64,000 bases of DNA from Pseudomonas sp. UFMG81 (lineage in GTDB: Bacteria > Pseudomonadota > Gammaproteobacteria > Pseudomonadales > Pseudomonadaceae): NCBI RefSeq assembly GCF_015354575.1, contig NZ_JACAFQ010000009.1, positions 1 to 64,000 on the forward strand. Reading direction: 5' to 3'. This document shows positions 11,520-21,655 of the stretch, in pieces. The translations under genes and the position numbers were made by a program. Below the pieces are notes generated by a model. It saw only the letters and a program-made list of their open reading frames with translations, searched no databases and was not told the origin of the DNA. The stretch's first letter is position 1. Every line of letters starts with the position of its first letter.

Positions 11520-11571
11520 CTAAAAAGTGGCCTGTCGGATCGAAACGTGCGCGTTGCGCACCAGGCCACTA
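11520..11571 (-). terminator. Partial terminator (attenuator) between aatJ and aatQ
   Basis: On the minus strand AGTGGCCTG and CAGGCCACT form an outer stem, GTGCGC-AAC-GCGCAC an inner hairpin, and five T residues follow the outer stem. It would reduce transcription past aatJ, a common arrangement in binding-protein-dependent transporters. Confidence 0.7.
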
Positions 11572-11582
11572 GTTGCCTGGGA

Positions 11583-12500
11583 TCAGGACTTCTTCTCGTC
11601 CGCGGCCTTGTCGGTCGGCTCGGCGATCAGCTTCTTCAGCTCGTCGCTCATCGGGAAGTTCAGGTTCAGGCCTTTCGGTGGGATCGGCTGCTGGAACCAC
11701 TTGTCGTAGCTCTTGTTGACTTCACCCGACTTGAAGTAGGCAACGATGGCGTCGTCGACCGCTTTCTTGAAGGCCGGGTCGTCCTTGCGCACCATGCAGC
11801 CGTAGATTTCGTACGACTGCGGGGTGCCGGTGATGACCCAGTCGGCTGGCTTCTTGGCCTTGGCCATTTCACCGGCCAGCAGGGCGTCGTCCATCATGAA
11901 GGCCACGGCGCGGCCGCTTTCGAGCATGTTGAAGGCTTCACCGTGGTCTTTGGCCGAGATCACGTTCATCTTCATCTGCTTGTCGGCGTTCATCGCCTTG
12001 AGGATGCGCTCGGAGGTGGTACCGGCGGTGGTCACCACGTTCTTGCCGGCCAGGTCGGCGAAGTCTTTATACGATGGCTGGCCGTCTTTGACCTTGGTCA
12101 GCAGGCGAGTGCCGACTTCGAAGATGCCCACCGAGAAACCGACCTGCTGCTGGCGCTCGACGTTGTTGGTGGTGGAGCCGCACTCAAGGTCGACGGTGCC
12201 GTTCTGCACCAGCGGGATGCGGGTTTGCGAGGTGACCAGGTTGTACTTGACCTTGATGTCGGTGCCCAGTTGCTTTTTCAGGGCGTCGACCACAGCGATC
12301 TGGATGTCGTGGGAGAAGCCCACGGGTTCCGGCTTGCCGGCGAGGTAGGAGAACGGGATGGAGGAGTCGCGGTGGCCCAGGGTGATGGTGCCGGAGTCCT
12401 TGATCTTCTTCAGGGTGCCGGTCAGCTCTTCGGCCATGACGGGCGATGCGATGACAGCGGCCGCGATAGCGGCGCCCAGCAATTGACGAACGATGCGCAT
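11583..12500 (-). CDS. aatJ: Periplasmic glutamate/aspartate binding protein
   Basis: A 305-residue family 3 solute-binding protein with a signal peptide (MRIVRQLLGAAIAAAVIASP, cleaved near VMA-EE) and the typical opening GTLKKIKDSGTITLGHRDSS. Additional matches include VDLECGSTTNN and MDDALLAG. It delivers glutamate and aspartate to AatQM. ATG 12500 is preceded by GAGGAAA; an upstream in-frame ATG at 12572 would hide the signal peptide. Upstream are a sigma-54 promoter and two AauR-type boxes. Confidence 0.93.
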   Translation of the reverse strand: MRIVRQLLGAAIAAAVIASPVMAEELTGTLKKIKDSGTITLGHRDSSIPFSYLAGKPEPVGFSHDIQIAVVDALKKQLGTDIKVKYNLVTSQTRIPLVQNGTVDLECGSTTNNVERQQQVGFSVGIFEVGTRLLTKVKDGQPSYKDFADLAGKNVVTTAGTTSERILKAMNADKQMKMNVISAKDHGEAFNMLESGRAVAFMMDDALLAGEMAKAKKPADWVITGTPQSYEIYGCMVRKDDPAFKKAVDDAIVAYFKSGEVNKSYDKWFQQPIPPKGLNLNFPMSDELKKLIAEPTDKAADEKKS

Positions 12501-12603
12501 CAAAATTTCCTCGACGTGTTTGTTTTTTTTATGGAGCCGTTGGCGGACTCTTTCGTTCAACGAATACCGCATTGAAGCGGGTGCATTCGGCTACCAAGTG
12601 TAG

Positions 12604-12620
12604 AGCATGAGTCGTGCCAA
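12604..12620 (-). promoter_or_regulatory. Sigma-54 promoter of aatJ
   Basis: On the minus strand TTGGCACG-ACTC-ATGCT matches the -24/-12 consensus TTGGCACG-N4-TTGCW, with a perfect -24 element. It lies about 104 bases upstream of the aatJ start and points towards it, in line with control by the sigma-54 activator AauR. Confidence 0.85.
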
Positions 12621-12696
12621 GCCCTGACATTGATCATAACGGCGCGAAAACACGGGGGATTAATCTTTTTTGACGGTATTGGCAGTTGATGTTTCG

Positions 12697-12710
12697 TGCG
12701 GTATTCCGAA
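12697..12710. promoter_or_regulatory. AauR-type upstream activating site 2
   Basis: TGCGGTATTCCGAA fits the inverted repeat TTCGG-N4-CCGAA described for AauR, with one mismatch (TGCGG). It lies about 80 bases upstream of the sigma-54 promoter, 31 bases centre-to-centre from site 1, about three helical turns. Confidence 0.7.
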
Positions 12711-12727
12711 TGAATGGCTGCACCTCG

Positions 12728-12741
12728 TTCGGAAAACCGAA
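12728..12741. promoter_or_regulatory. AauR-type upstream activating site 1
   Basis: TTCGGAAAACCGAA is a perfect TTCGG-N4-CCGAA inverted repeat, the motif I recall for AauR of P. putida. It is upstream of aatJ and also ends only 93 bases before the start of the divergent NEL-domain gene. The rest of the 12501-12834 interval shows no gene. Confidence 0.8.
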
Positions 12742-12834
12742 TGAATGCCTGCTGGCTGTGGTAGCGGGTTAACGACGGTCAGGGTTTGCGCTGTGGTGTG
12801 CTGCTGGTCCTTTGTATTCCAGGAGCTCACACCA

Positions 12835-15800
12835 ATGGCGAACATACCCATCCCATATGATTCGATCGATGCTTTCATTGCCAGCCACCTGCCGGCCTGG
12901 ATGCACGGTGCCAGCGCTGATCGGCTGACCGCCCTGCGCCGAGCGCTGCAACGCGAACAAGACAGCGCGGCCGATGTTGCGCGCCTGCTCGAAGGGTTGC
13001 CCGCGCTGGATGCCTTTGCCGCGCGGTTGCTCGAGCCTGCGTTGCAGGCTGCCGGAGCAGGCGGTGTGGCTGTGCGCCACAGTTGGGTGCACATCGCCCG
13101 TGACGTCGAATTGCCGACCGCAGCGCCCAACCTGCCCGCGCCGCGTCACACCTTCCATTCCCGCCAGAGCCTGCTGGGCGCCGCGCTGCACAACTACCAT
13201 GAAGACGAGACCCGTCCCTCGATCTTTCGCCGCGCACACCTGGCCGATGCCCTGGGCAACAGGCTGCCGCTTGGCTTCGAGGACTTCACCAGGCTGGTGC
13301 GCCGGTTGGATATTGGCGGCCAGTACCAGCGGCTGTTGAACGCGCGATTGCTGACTGGGTCGGCGACGCAGCGATTGGCGGAAAATCTCGCGGCGCAGTT
13401 CGAGGTGGCCGTGCGCGTGGCCACCTTGCGCGGTGAGCTGGACGAGGCCAGTTACCTGCAACTGTTGCCGTTGATGGCGTCGATCCCGGTAGTGCCCGCA
13501 GTGCCAGGGCAAGTCACGGCACGCCAGTTGTATCTGTTGGGCAAGCCGGTGCGGGGCGTGCTGACGTTGGAGTTGGCCAAGGCGCAGGGCGCACCGCCGG
13601 AGGGTGTGATCCTGTGGCTTCCCGGCGATGATCAGCAACCGCTCAGCCGGCACGAGTCGTGGGCCGCGTTGTACCTGGCACTGGCGCAACGCCTGAGGCG
13701 CGGTGCATTTAGCAGCTGGTTCAGGCGCTTCATCGCCGCGCGCGACCTGCCGGCATTCGTCACAGGCCTAAAGCGCTTGCTGAGCACGACGGAACCGGGC
13801 AAGCCACTGGAGCTCGATGGCCGGCATCTGCCGGTCACTGATCCTGTTTTCGCTTATCTGGGCAGCCAGCAGCGCGACAAGTGGCTGGATGACGCCCGGG
13901 TGTGGGCGGTGCCAACCGGTGATGAAGACCAGGCTGACCGCCACGAACGGTTGCAGGCTTCCCTTGCCGCCGGCCTGGACTTGCTGGCGCTGGCCGGCAC
14001 GTTCGTACCCCTGTTGGGGGAGGTGATGTTGGTGGTGACCGCGGTGCAGATTGGCGAGCAACTCTACGAGGGGTACGAGGACTGGCAGCGCGGCGATCGC
14101 CAGGGGGCGCTCGATCACGTGTTCGAGGTGGCGCGCAGCCTGGCCGTCGGCGTGGTGGTGGGCAAGGCCGGTAGCGAGGCACTGCGGCTTACCCGTCGCG
14201 TGCCCTTCGTCGACGAGCTGGTACCGCTGCACGCCGAAGGCGGCACGCTGAAGCTGGCGCATGCTGACCTCAAGGACTATCGGGTGCATGACCCGGACAC
14301 CGCGCTGGGGCATCAGGCCTTCGTGGCGGGCGGGTGGCGCCTGCGCCTGCCGGACGGCAGTTATCACGTGGCGCGCCAGCCCGCGACCGAAACCTGGCGC
14401 ATCCATCATCCGTTGCGCAGCACGGCACAGGCACTCAGGCTCGAACACAATGGCAGTGGCGGCTGGCGCCATGAACTGGAGAGTCCGCAACAGTGGCAGG
14501 GAGCGGGCCTGTTGCTGCGTCGCCTGAGTCGGCGCCTGGCCGCCGTTTCCGATGACGGCGCGGAGCAATTGCTGCAGATTACCGGTTTCGACGAAGCGCA
14601 GCTGCGCCGCCTGCACCTGGAGAACGCCGAAGCGCCGGTGCGGCTGCTGGACGCTTTCGAGCGGCATACGCTGCACCTGCAGTTCCCGGCGTTGCGCGGC
14701 GAGGCATTCGAAGGCTACCTCGCTGAACACGAGGTGGTTGCCAGCCCGGCGGCCGCCTTGTTGCGGCGTGACTTCCCGGGTTTAAGCGTGAACGCGGCCG
14801 AGGTGCTGGTCGGTGAGCTGGACAGTGTGACGCGCGAGAACATGCTGGCGCAGGGCAGGTTGCCCTTGGCGCTGGGGGAGCGTGCCCGCTGGCACTTGCA
14901 CGATACGCGGGTGGACCGTGCCTTTGCGGGTTTGCAGTTGGCGCAGGCGGTGACCGCCGATACCGAGCGGCTCGCCTTGGCGCTGCTGGGGCGGATGGCG
15001 CCCTGGCCTGAGACGGTGCGGGTGGAGCTGCGCGAAGGCAATGCTGCTGGCATGCTCCTGGCGGAGCAGGGCAGCGAGTCGGCCAGCGAAGTGCGATGCA
15101 TCGTCAGGGAGCGAGCGGGGTATCGCCTCGACCAGGGGGCGACGGCCCAACCTTCGCAAGCGACGGACAGCCTCACGAAGGTCTTGATGAGGTGCCTGGA
15201 CGATACGCAGAAAGGACAGTTGGGCGACCCGTCGCTGGACGAAAGGGGGCTGGCGCAATCCCTGGCCAGGCGGGCAAGCAGCGATCGGCGGCAGGCTGCG
15301 GTGCTGATCGGCATGGTGCCGATTGGTCGCGGCCTGCGCCCGCCCCGCAGGTTCGCCGATGGCCGAGTGGGTTACCCCCTGAGCGGGCGCGGGGAGAGCA
15401 GCCGCCAGGCGATTCGCCGGGGCATTGCGCAAGTCTTCCCAACCCTGAGCAGCCTGCAACTGGAGGCTTATATGCTGGAGCTGATGAACCGCGGCGTGAG
15501 CCTGTGGGATCATTACAGCCTCTTGCAGCAGCACCTTGGGGCGTTGCGCCAGGATCTGCGCACCTGGCGTGATGCGGGCAGTGGGCCGCTGGTGTATCTG
15601 CGTCGACAACGCGTGATCAATCTGATCCGGCGCAGTTGGCGGCGCAAGCTGACCAATGCCGGTGGCGATTTTGTCCTGGAAATCGACGGTGAACGGGTAG
15701 GAAGCCTCCCGCCTTTGCCAGCCGGTGTGGACTTTTCTCATATCCGCCGCCTGGCCCTGCGCAACATGGACCTGGCACAGGTGGACGCCGATTTTCTCGG

Positions 15801-17130
15801 ACGCTTCGGTAACCTGGTCGAGCTCGACCTGCGCGATAACCGGCTGGGCGCCATCCCGCCTGGTATCGAGCGGTTGACCCAACTGCGGCAGTTGCACTTG
15901 TCTGGCAACCAGATTGTCCTCGATGACGCCGGCGATGCCCGGCTGGCCCCCTTGACCCGGCTGCATACCCTGGACCTGAGCCACAACCCACTCGGCCAGG
16001 CGCCAACGGTAAATGGTCTACGGCACCTGCGCAGGCTGCTGCTGCGGGCAACCAGCCTCGAGGCGGTGCCGGACCCGGTGCGACGGTCGTCGTGGCGGGG
16101 TATCACCGACCTGCGCGACAACAGCATTCGCCATTTGCGCGAGGAACTGCACAGTTTGCGTTTGCGCCTGCAACGCTTGAGCTTGCATGACAACCCGTTC
16201 GACGAGGCCAGTGAACAATTGCTGCAGCAGGCGGCGCCAGGCCACCCAGGGGCTCATGGGGCGGCCGACACTGCCGTGCGCGAATTGTGGCTGGGTAGCC
16301 AACGCGGCGCTGAGCGGGCCCGTCACGAGGCGTTGTGGGAAAGCTTGCAGGCGCAGACCGACGCCGACGATCTGTTCCGTTTTCTGGGCGACTTCGCCCA
16401 GAGCGAAGACTTTGCCGAATACCCCGAGCATTACCAGCACCGTGTATGGCGCATGCTCGAGGCATGTGAGCAACATGAGCCCTTGCGCATGGCCTTGTTC
16501 GCCGAGGCCGGTGGGCCGCGCACGTGCGAGGATCGCCTGTTGCTGACCTTGAGCCAGTTGGAACTGGCGGTGCTGGTCGAACAGACCACCTTCGAAGGGC
16601 CTGGCAGCCTGGTGGAGCGGCGCCTGGTGAGTCTCGGTCGGGCATTGTTTCGACTGGATGAGCTCGATCGTTTCGCCACCCTGCATATCCAGGACTTGGG
16701 GCGCAGGGAGATCGCATTGATCGATGAGATCGAGATTCGGTTGTTTTTCCGGATCCGCCTGAGTGGGGCGCTGCAGCTTCCCGAGCAGCCGGCGGACATG
16801 CATTACGAGAGTTTTGCCAGTGTCACCAGCAGTGATCTCAAACGGGCCCGGGCAGCGGTACTGGCCGCGGAAAATACGGACGTGCTGGTCGATTCCCTGG
16901 CTCAGCGGCCGTTCTGGCAGCACTATGCTCGGCAACGTCATGCCGAGCGCTTCGAAGCCCTGGCCGAACCCTTCCACCTGCGCCTGGAAGCGCTCGAGGC
17001 GTCGGTGGATGAGACCGGTGAACACTATTACCTGGAACAGAGCAACGCGCTGATGGGTGAGCTCCAACGCGACGAGCGCGCGCTCTTGCTCACCCTCGCC
17101 CGCGAGGCCCATGAGCGTGAGTCCGCCTGA
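12835..17130 (+). CDS. Leucine-rich-repeat protein with NEL-type E3 ubiquitin ligase domain
   Basis: This 1431-residue protein starts at ATG 12835 behind CAGGAGCTCACACCA. The N-terminal region (from IDAFIASHLPAWMHGAS) resembles the DUF6543/dermonecrotic-toxin-like domain of large Pseudomonas effectors. Residues about 380-450 are hydrophobic (GTFVPLLGEVMLVVTAVQIG and a following segment). Leucine-rich repeats span about 972-1125 (NLVELDLRDNRLGAIPPGIE). The C-terminus matches the NEL (IpaH) ligase: catalytic-type CEDR with Cys1231, then LVSLGRALFRLDELDRFA, IDEIEIRLFFRIRL and VTSSDLKRARAAV. NEL ligases transfer ubiquitin in host cells after type III secretion. No secretion genes or chaperone are nearby and no signal peptide is seen, so export and target are open. 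It is an isolated gene, divergent from aatJ. Confidence 0.88.
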   Translation: MANIPIPYDSIDAFIASHLPAWMHGASADRLTALRRALQREQDSAADVARLLEGLPALDAFAARLLEPALQAAGAGGVAVRHSWVHIARDVELPTAAPNLPAPRHTFHSRQSLLGAALHNYHEDETRPSIFRRAHLADALGNRLPLGFEDFTRLVRRLDIGGQYQRLLNARLLTGSATQRLAENLAAQFEVAVRVATLRGELDEASYLQLLPLMASIPVVPAVPGQVTARQLYLLGKPVRGVLTLELAKAQGAPPEGVILWLPGDDQQPLSRHESWAALYLALAQRLRRGAFSSWFRRFIAARDLPAFVTGLKRLLSTTEPGKPLELDGRHLPVTDPVFAYLGSQQRDKWLDDARVWAVPTGDEDQADRHERLQASLAAGLDLLALAGTFVPLLGEVMLVVTAVQIGEQLYEGYEDWQRGDRQGALDHVFEVARSLAVGVVVGKAGSEALRLTRRVPFVDELVPLHAEGGTLKLAHADLKDYRVHDPDTALGHQAFVAGGWRLRLPDGSYHVARQPATETWRIHHPLRSTAQALRLEHNGSGGWRHELESPQQWQGAGLLLRRLSRRLAAVSDDGAEQLLQITGFDEAQLRRLHLENAEAPVRLLDAFERHTLHLQFPALRGEAFEGYLAEHEVVASPAAALLRRDFPGLSVNAAEVLVGELDSVTRENMLAQGRLPLALGERARWHLHDTRVDRAFAGLQLAQAVTADTERLALALLGRMAPWPETVRVELREGNAAGMLLAEQGSESASEVRCIVRERAGYRLDQGATAQPSQATDSLTKVLMRCLDDTQKGQLGDPSLDERGLAQSLARRASSDRRQAAVLIGMVPIGRGLRPPRRFADGRVGYPLSGRGESSRQAIRRGIAQVFPTLSSLQLEAYMLELMNRGVSLWDHYSLLQQHLGALRQDLRTWRDAGSGPLVYLRRQRVINLIRRSWRRKLTNAGGDFVLEIDGERVGSLPPLPAGVDFSHIRRLALRNMDLAQVDADFLGRFGNLVELDLRDNRLGAIPPGIERLTQLRQLHLSGNQIVLDDAGDARLAPLTRLHTLDLSHNPLGQAPTVNGLRHLRRLLLRATSLEAVPDPVRRSSWRGITDLRDNSIRHLREELHSLRLRLQRLSLHDNPFDEASEQLLQQAAPGHPGAHGAADTAVRELWLGSQRGAERARHEALWESLQAQTDADDLFRFLGDFAQSEDFAEYPEHYQHRVWRMLEACEQHEPLRMALFAEAGGPRTCEDRLLLTLSQLELAVLVEQTTFEGPGSLVERRLVSLGRALFRLDELDRFATLHIQDLGRREIALIDEIEIRLFFRIRLSGALQLPEQPADMHYESFASVTSSDLKRARAAVLAAENTDVLVDSLAQRPFWQHYARQRHAERFEALAEPFHLRLEALEASVDETGEHYYLEQSNALMGELQRDERALLLTLAREAHERESA

Positions 17131-17152
17131 GCCTGTTGAGTGGGGTGGGAGT

Positions 17153-18673
17153 TCAGGCCGCGCGCTGTCGCTCGGCCTGTGCCAGGTAGTCGCTCAAGGC
17201 CTGTTGCTCCGCTGCGCTGGTGAACAGGCCGAGCTTGGTGCGGCGCCAGAGGATGTCGTCGGCACTGACCGCCCATTCCTGGCTGCACAGGTAATCGACT
17301 TCGCGGGTGAACAAGCCGCCACCGATGGCCTGGCCCAGGTCCTCGGGGCCCTCCACACCGTCAAGCAGGCGCCAGACACGGCTGCCATAGGTTACCGCCC
17401 AGCGCTTGGCGATATCGACCGGCAGCCAGCCATGGCGCGCCAGCAGGGCATCGACCAGGGCCTGCACGCTGGTCATGTTTTCACCGCCCGGCAGTGGCGC
17501 ATCGGCGGTCCAGCTGCCGCGCATCTGGGTGAAGAATGGCTTGAGTTCGGTCATCGCCGACTCGGCCAGCTTGCGGTAGGTGGTGAGCTTGCCGCCGAAC
17601 ACCGACAGCAGCGGCGCATCGCCATTGCCTGCGGACAGCGCCAGGGTGTAGTCGCGGGTCACCGCTGACGGGTTGTCCGACTCGTCGTTGCACAATGGGC
17701 GCACGCCGGAGTAGGTGTGCAGGATGTCGGCGCGGCCCAGCTGGTGGTTGAAGTGTTCGTTGACCACCTTGAGCAGGTAGTCGGTTTCCTGTTCGGTGAT
17801 CGCCACCTGGGCCGGGTCGCCGTTGTACTCGCGGTCGGTGGTGCCGATCAGGGTGAAACGGTCCAGGTACGGGATGCAGAAGACGATGCGCTGGTCTTCG
17901 TTCTGCAGGATGTAGGCATGTTCGCCTTCGTACAGGCGCGGCACGATCAGGTGGCTGCCCTGGATCAGGCGGATGCCGTAGGGGGCGTCGAGCTTGAGGT
18001 CATCCTTGATGAAGCTGGCGACCCATGGGCCGGCAGCGTTGACCAGGGCGCGGGCGCGGATGGTCTGCAGGCTGCCGTCGGCGTGCTGCAACTCGACCTG
18101 CCACAGGCCGTCCACCCGTTCTGCGCGCAGGCAGCGAGTGCGGGTGTGGATATGCGCGCCCTTTTCGCGGGCTGCCATGGCGTTGGTCACCACCAGGCGA
18201 GCATCGTCGACAGCGCAGTCGGCGTATTCGAAACCGCGGGTGATGGCGGGCTTGAGCGGGTAGCCCGGGCCGAAGCGCAGGCTGCGCGAGGCACCCAGGC
18301 GTTTGCGCTTGCCCAGGTGGTCGTAGAGGAACAGGCCGGCGCGGATCATCCAGGTTGGGCGCAGGTGCGGGCGGTGCGGCAGCACGAAGCGCATGGGCTT
18401 GACGATGTGCGGTGCCTTGGCCAGCAGCACTTCGCGCTCGGCGAGGGCTTCGCGCACCAGGCGGAATTCGTAATGTTCGAGGTAGCGCAGGCCGCCGTGG
18501 ATCAGCTTGCTGCTGGCCGAGGAGGTGTGGCGGGCGAGGTCGTCCTTTTCACAGAGGAACACCTTCAGGCCGCGCCCGGCGGCATCCGCCGCGATGCCCA
18601 CGCCATTGATGCCGCCGCCGATCACGGCGAGGTCGTAGCAGTCGAGGGGTTGGGGCGAAACGGGCTGGGACAC
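17153..18673 (-). CDS. glpD: Aerobic glycerol-3-phosphate dehydrogenase
   Basis: The 506-residue FAD enzyme oxidises glycerol-3-phosphate to dihydroxyacetone phosphate at the inner membrane and passes electrons to quinone. The dinucleotide motif DLAVIGGGINGVGIA and the family segment TSSASSKLIHGGLRYLEHYE are present. I chose the GTG at 18673 because a strong AGGAGG lies seven bases upstream; the in-frame ATG at 18697 would place that site inside the gene. GlpR-like operators lie immediately upstream. It is the first transcribed gene after the divergence point from repeat copy B. Confidence 0.95.
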   Translation of the reverse strand: MSQPVSPQPLDCYDLAVIGGGINGVGIAADAAGRGLKVFLCEKDDLARHTSSASSKLIHGGLRYLEHYEFRLVREALAEREVLLAKAPHIVKPMRFVLPHRPHLRPTWMIRAGLFLYDHLGKRKRLGASRSLRFGPGYPLKPAITRGFEYADCAVDDARLVVTNAMAAREKGAHIHTRTRCLRAERVDGLWQVELQHADGSLQTIRARALVNAAGPWVASFIKDDLKLDAPYGIRLIQGSHLIVPRLYEGEHAYILQNEDQRIVFCIPYLDRFTLIGTTDREYNGDPAQVAITEQETDYLLKVVNEHFNHQLGRADILHTYSGVRPLCNDESDNPSAVTRDYTLALSAGNGDAPLLSVFGGKLTTYRKLAESAMTELKPFFTQMRGSWTADAPLPGGENMTSVQALVDALLARHGWLPVDIAKRWAVTYGSRVWRLLDGVEGPEDLGQAIGGGLFTREVDYLCSQEWAVSADDILWRRTKLGLFTSAAEQQALSDYLAQAERQRAA

Positions 18674-18690
18674 GGCAAGGCCTCCTGGGC

Positions 18691-18732
18691 TGTTCATATC
18701 GAATATGAACATGAATGTTCGTTTGCGAAAAT
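18691..18732. promoter_or_regulatory. GlpR-like operators in front of glpD
   Basis: Two adjacent near-palindromes resemble the GlpR box (WATGTTCGWTAWCGAACATW): TGTTCATATCGAATATGAACA at 18691-18711, and AATGTTCGTTTGCGAAAAT at 18714-18732. They lie 18-60 bases upstream of the glpD start, a position suited to repression. Confidence 0.7.
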
Positions 18733-18798
18733 ACTAGCGCAATGAACAGGCAGCCGCCAGCGGGTCTTTATAGAAAAAACTGATCAGATGACAATTAA

Positions 18799-18815
18799 AT
18801 GAACATTTTCGAAAA
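18799..18815. promoter_or_regulatory. Third GlpR-like half-site cluster upstream of glpD
   Basis: ATGAACATTTTCGAAAA shares GAACATTTTCG with the GlpR box and lies about 130 bases upstream of glpD. It could support looping with the proximal operators; the match is weaker. Confidence 0.45.
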
Positions 18816-18835
18816 GGCGGGGTGATCGGTTTGAA

Positions 18836-19121
18836 TACTGCAGTGTCGCTGAGATCGAGCGCCGCCCGCGTGGCGCATCGCGGGCAAGCCCGCTCCCACA
18901 TCTGTTTCGGGCCAATTATGCCTGTGAAGGTACCACCGCCCGCCTTGGTGCATGCCTCAAGTCAGGCGAGGCGTCAGTGGCGCCCACCTCAGTACCGCGT
19001 CGTATAAACAAGGCGTACAGCGATGAAGTCACAGGAGTGACTGGCCCGAAACAAATGTGGGAGCGGGCTTGCCCGCGATGCGCCGCGCGGGCGGCGCTCG
19101 ATCTTGAGAGCGCTGCACATC
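18836..19121. repeat. Composite inverted repeat element, copy B (core reversed)
   Basis: The outer arms begin with CTGCAGTGTCGCTGAGATCG and end with the complementary CGATCTTGAGAGCGCTGCA, and carry REP-like hairpins GCGGGCAAGCCCGCTCCCAC. The core (TTGGTGCATGCCTCAAG ... ACCGCGTCGTATAAACAAGGCG) is the reverse complement of the core in copies A and C. It fills most of the glpD-glpR gap, which holds no gene. Confidence 0.8.
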
Positions 19122-19176
19122 TGTCGCCATGCACCTGGTGGCCCACATGCAATCGCAAGACAGGCCCCTGCCAGCC

Positions 19177-19932
19177 TCAAACCACCTCGAGGCGGATCTT
19201 GTACTGATTGAGCAGTTGGGTGAGGGCGGGGGTTGGGGCCTGGTCGGTAACCAGGCAATCGATCAGGCTGATCGAACCCAGGCGCACCATGGCATTGCGG
19301 CCGAACTTGCTGGAGTCGGCGGCGAGGATCACCTGGCGGGCGTTGGCGATGATCGCCTGCGACACGCGCACTTCCTGGTAGTCGAAATCCAGCAGGCTAC
19401 CGTCCTCGTCGATGCCGCTGATACCCACCACGGCGAAGTCGACCTTGAACTGGCTAATGAAGTCGACGCTGGCCTGGCCCACCACGCCACCGTCGCGGCG
19501 CACCGTGCCGCCGGCGATCAGCACTTCGAAATCGTCCTTGGCGCCGAGGATCGCCGCCACGTGCAGGTTGTTGGTGATGATCTTCAGGTGGTTGTGGTTG
19601 AGCAGGGCGCGGGCGATCGATTCGGTGGTGGTGCCGATGTTGATGAACAGCGAGGCATGGTCGGGGATCTGCCGGGCCACTGCTTCGGCGATGCGTTGCT
19701 TTTCGTCGCGCATCTGGTCGGCGCGCATGGCGTAGGCGGTGTTCTCGATACTCGAGTCGTAGGCCGCGCCGCCGTGGTAGCGGCGCAACAGGTTGGCCTC
19801 GGCGAGCTGGTTGATATCGCGGCGGATGGTCTGCGGGGTGACGACGAACAGCTGCGCCATTTCCTCGATGCTGACATAGCCGCGTTCGCGGACCAGCTCG
19901 AGGATTTGTTGTTGGCGTGGAGGCAGATTCAT
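19177..19932 (-). CDS. glpR: Glycerol regulon repressor GlpR (DeoR family)
   Basis: A 251-residue DeoR-family repressor. The N-terminal helix-turn-helix reads [20 protein letters not shown], and the C-terminal sugar-phosphate-binding domain contains [16 protein letters not shown] and [15 protein letters not shown]. Glycerol-3-phosphate is the family inducer. The ATG at 19932 is preceded by AAGGA; a longer start at 20022 lacks support. It is transcribed in the same direction as glpF, glpK and glpD, between glpK and glpD, with repeats on both sides. Confidence 0.93.
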   Translation of the reverse strand: MNLPPRQQQILELVRERGYVSIEEMAQLFVVTPQTIRRDINQLAEANLLRRYHGGAAYDSSIENTAYAMRADQMRDEKQRIAEAVARQIPDHASLFINIGTTTESIARALLNHNHLKIITNNLHVAAILGAKDDFEVLIAGGTVRRDGGVVGQASVDFISQFKVDFAVVGISGIDEDGSLLDFDYQEVRVSQAIIANARQVILAADSSKFGRNAMVRLGSISLIDCLVTDQAPTPALTQLLNQYKIRLEVV

Positions 19933-20014
19933 GGGCGGTCCTTGGGGGCAGCCGGACAAATTCTGCAATGATGCCGTAGGAAGGGGAGTAGGACCAGCTT
20001 GGGTTTTTCTGCAG

Positions 20015-20084
20015 GCCGCCATCGCGGGGCAAGCCCGCTCCCACAGCTGAACCCGTGGGAGCGGGCTTGCCCCGCGATGGCGGC
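20015..20084. repeat. Inverted REP pair between glpR and glpK
   Basis: GCCGCCATCGCGGGGCAAGC at the left faces its complement ending GCGATGGCGGC, forming one long hairpin in the 157-base glpR-glpK gap just 3' of glpK. Confidence 0.85.
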
Positions 20085-20089
20085 TTCAA

Positions 20090-21619
<1,530 letters not shown>

Positions 21620-21655
21620 TCAGGGCGTGGCGGGCGAAATCGCCCGGCGCTGGCG

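Noticed and set aside
12660..12834. A sigma-54 promoter directed at the NEL gene.
   Set aside because: The sequence TTGGCAGTTGATGTTTC at 12679-12695 resembles a -24 element, but no GC at the -12 position is found at the right distance.
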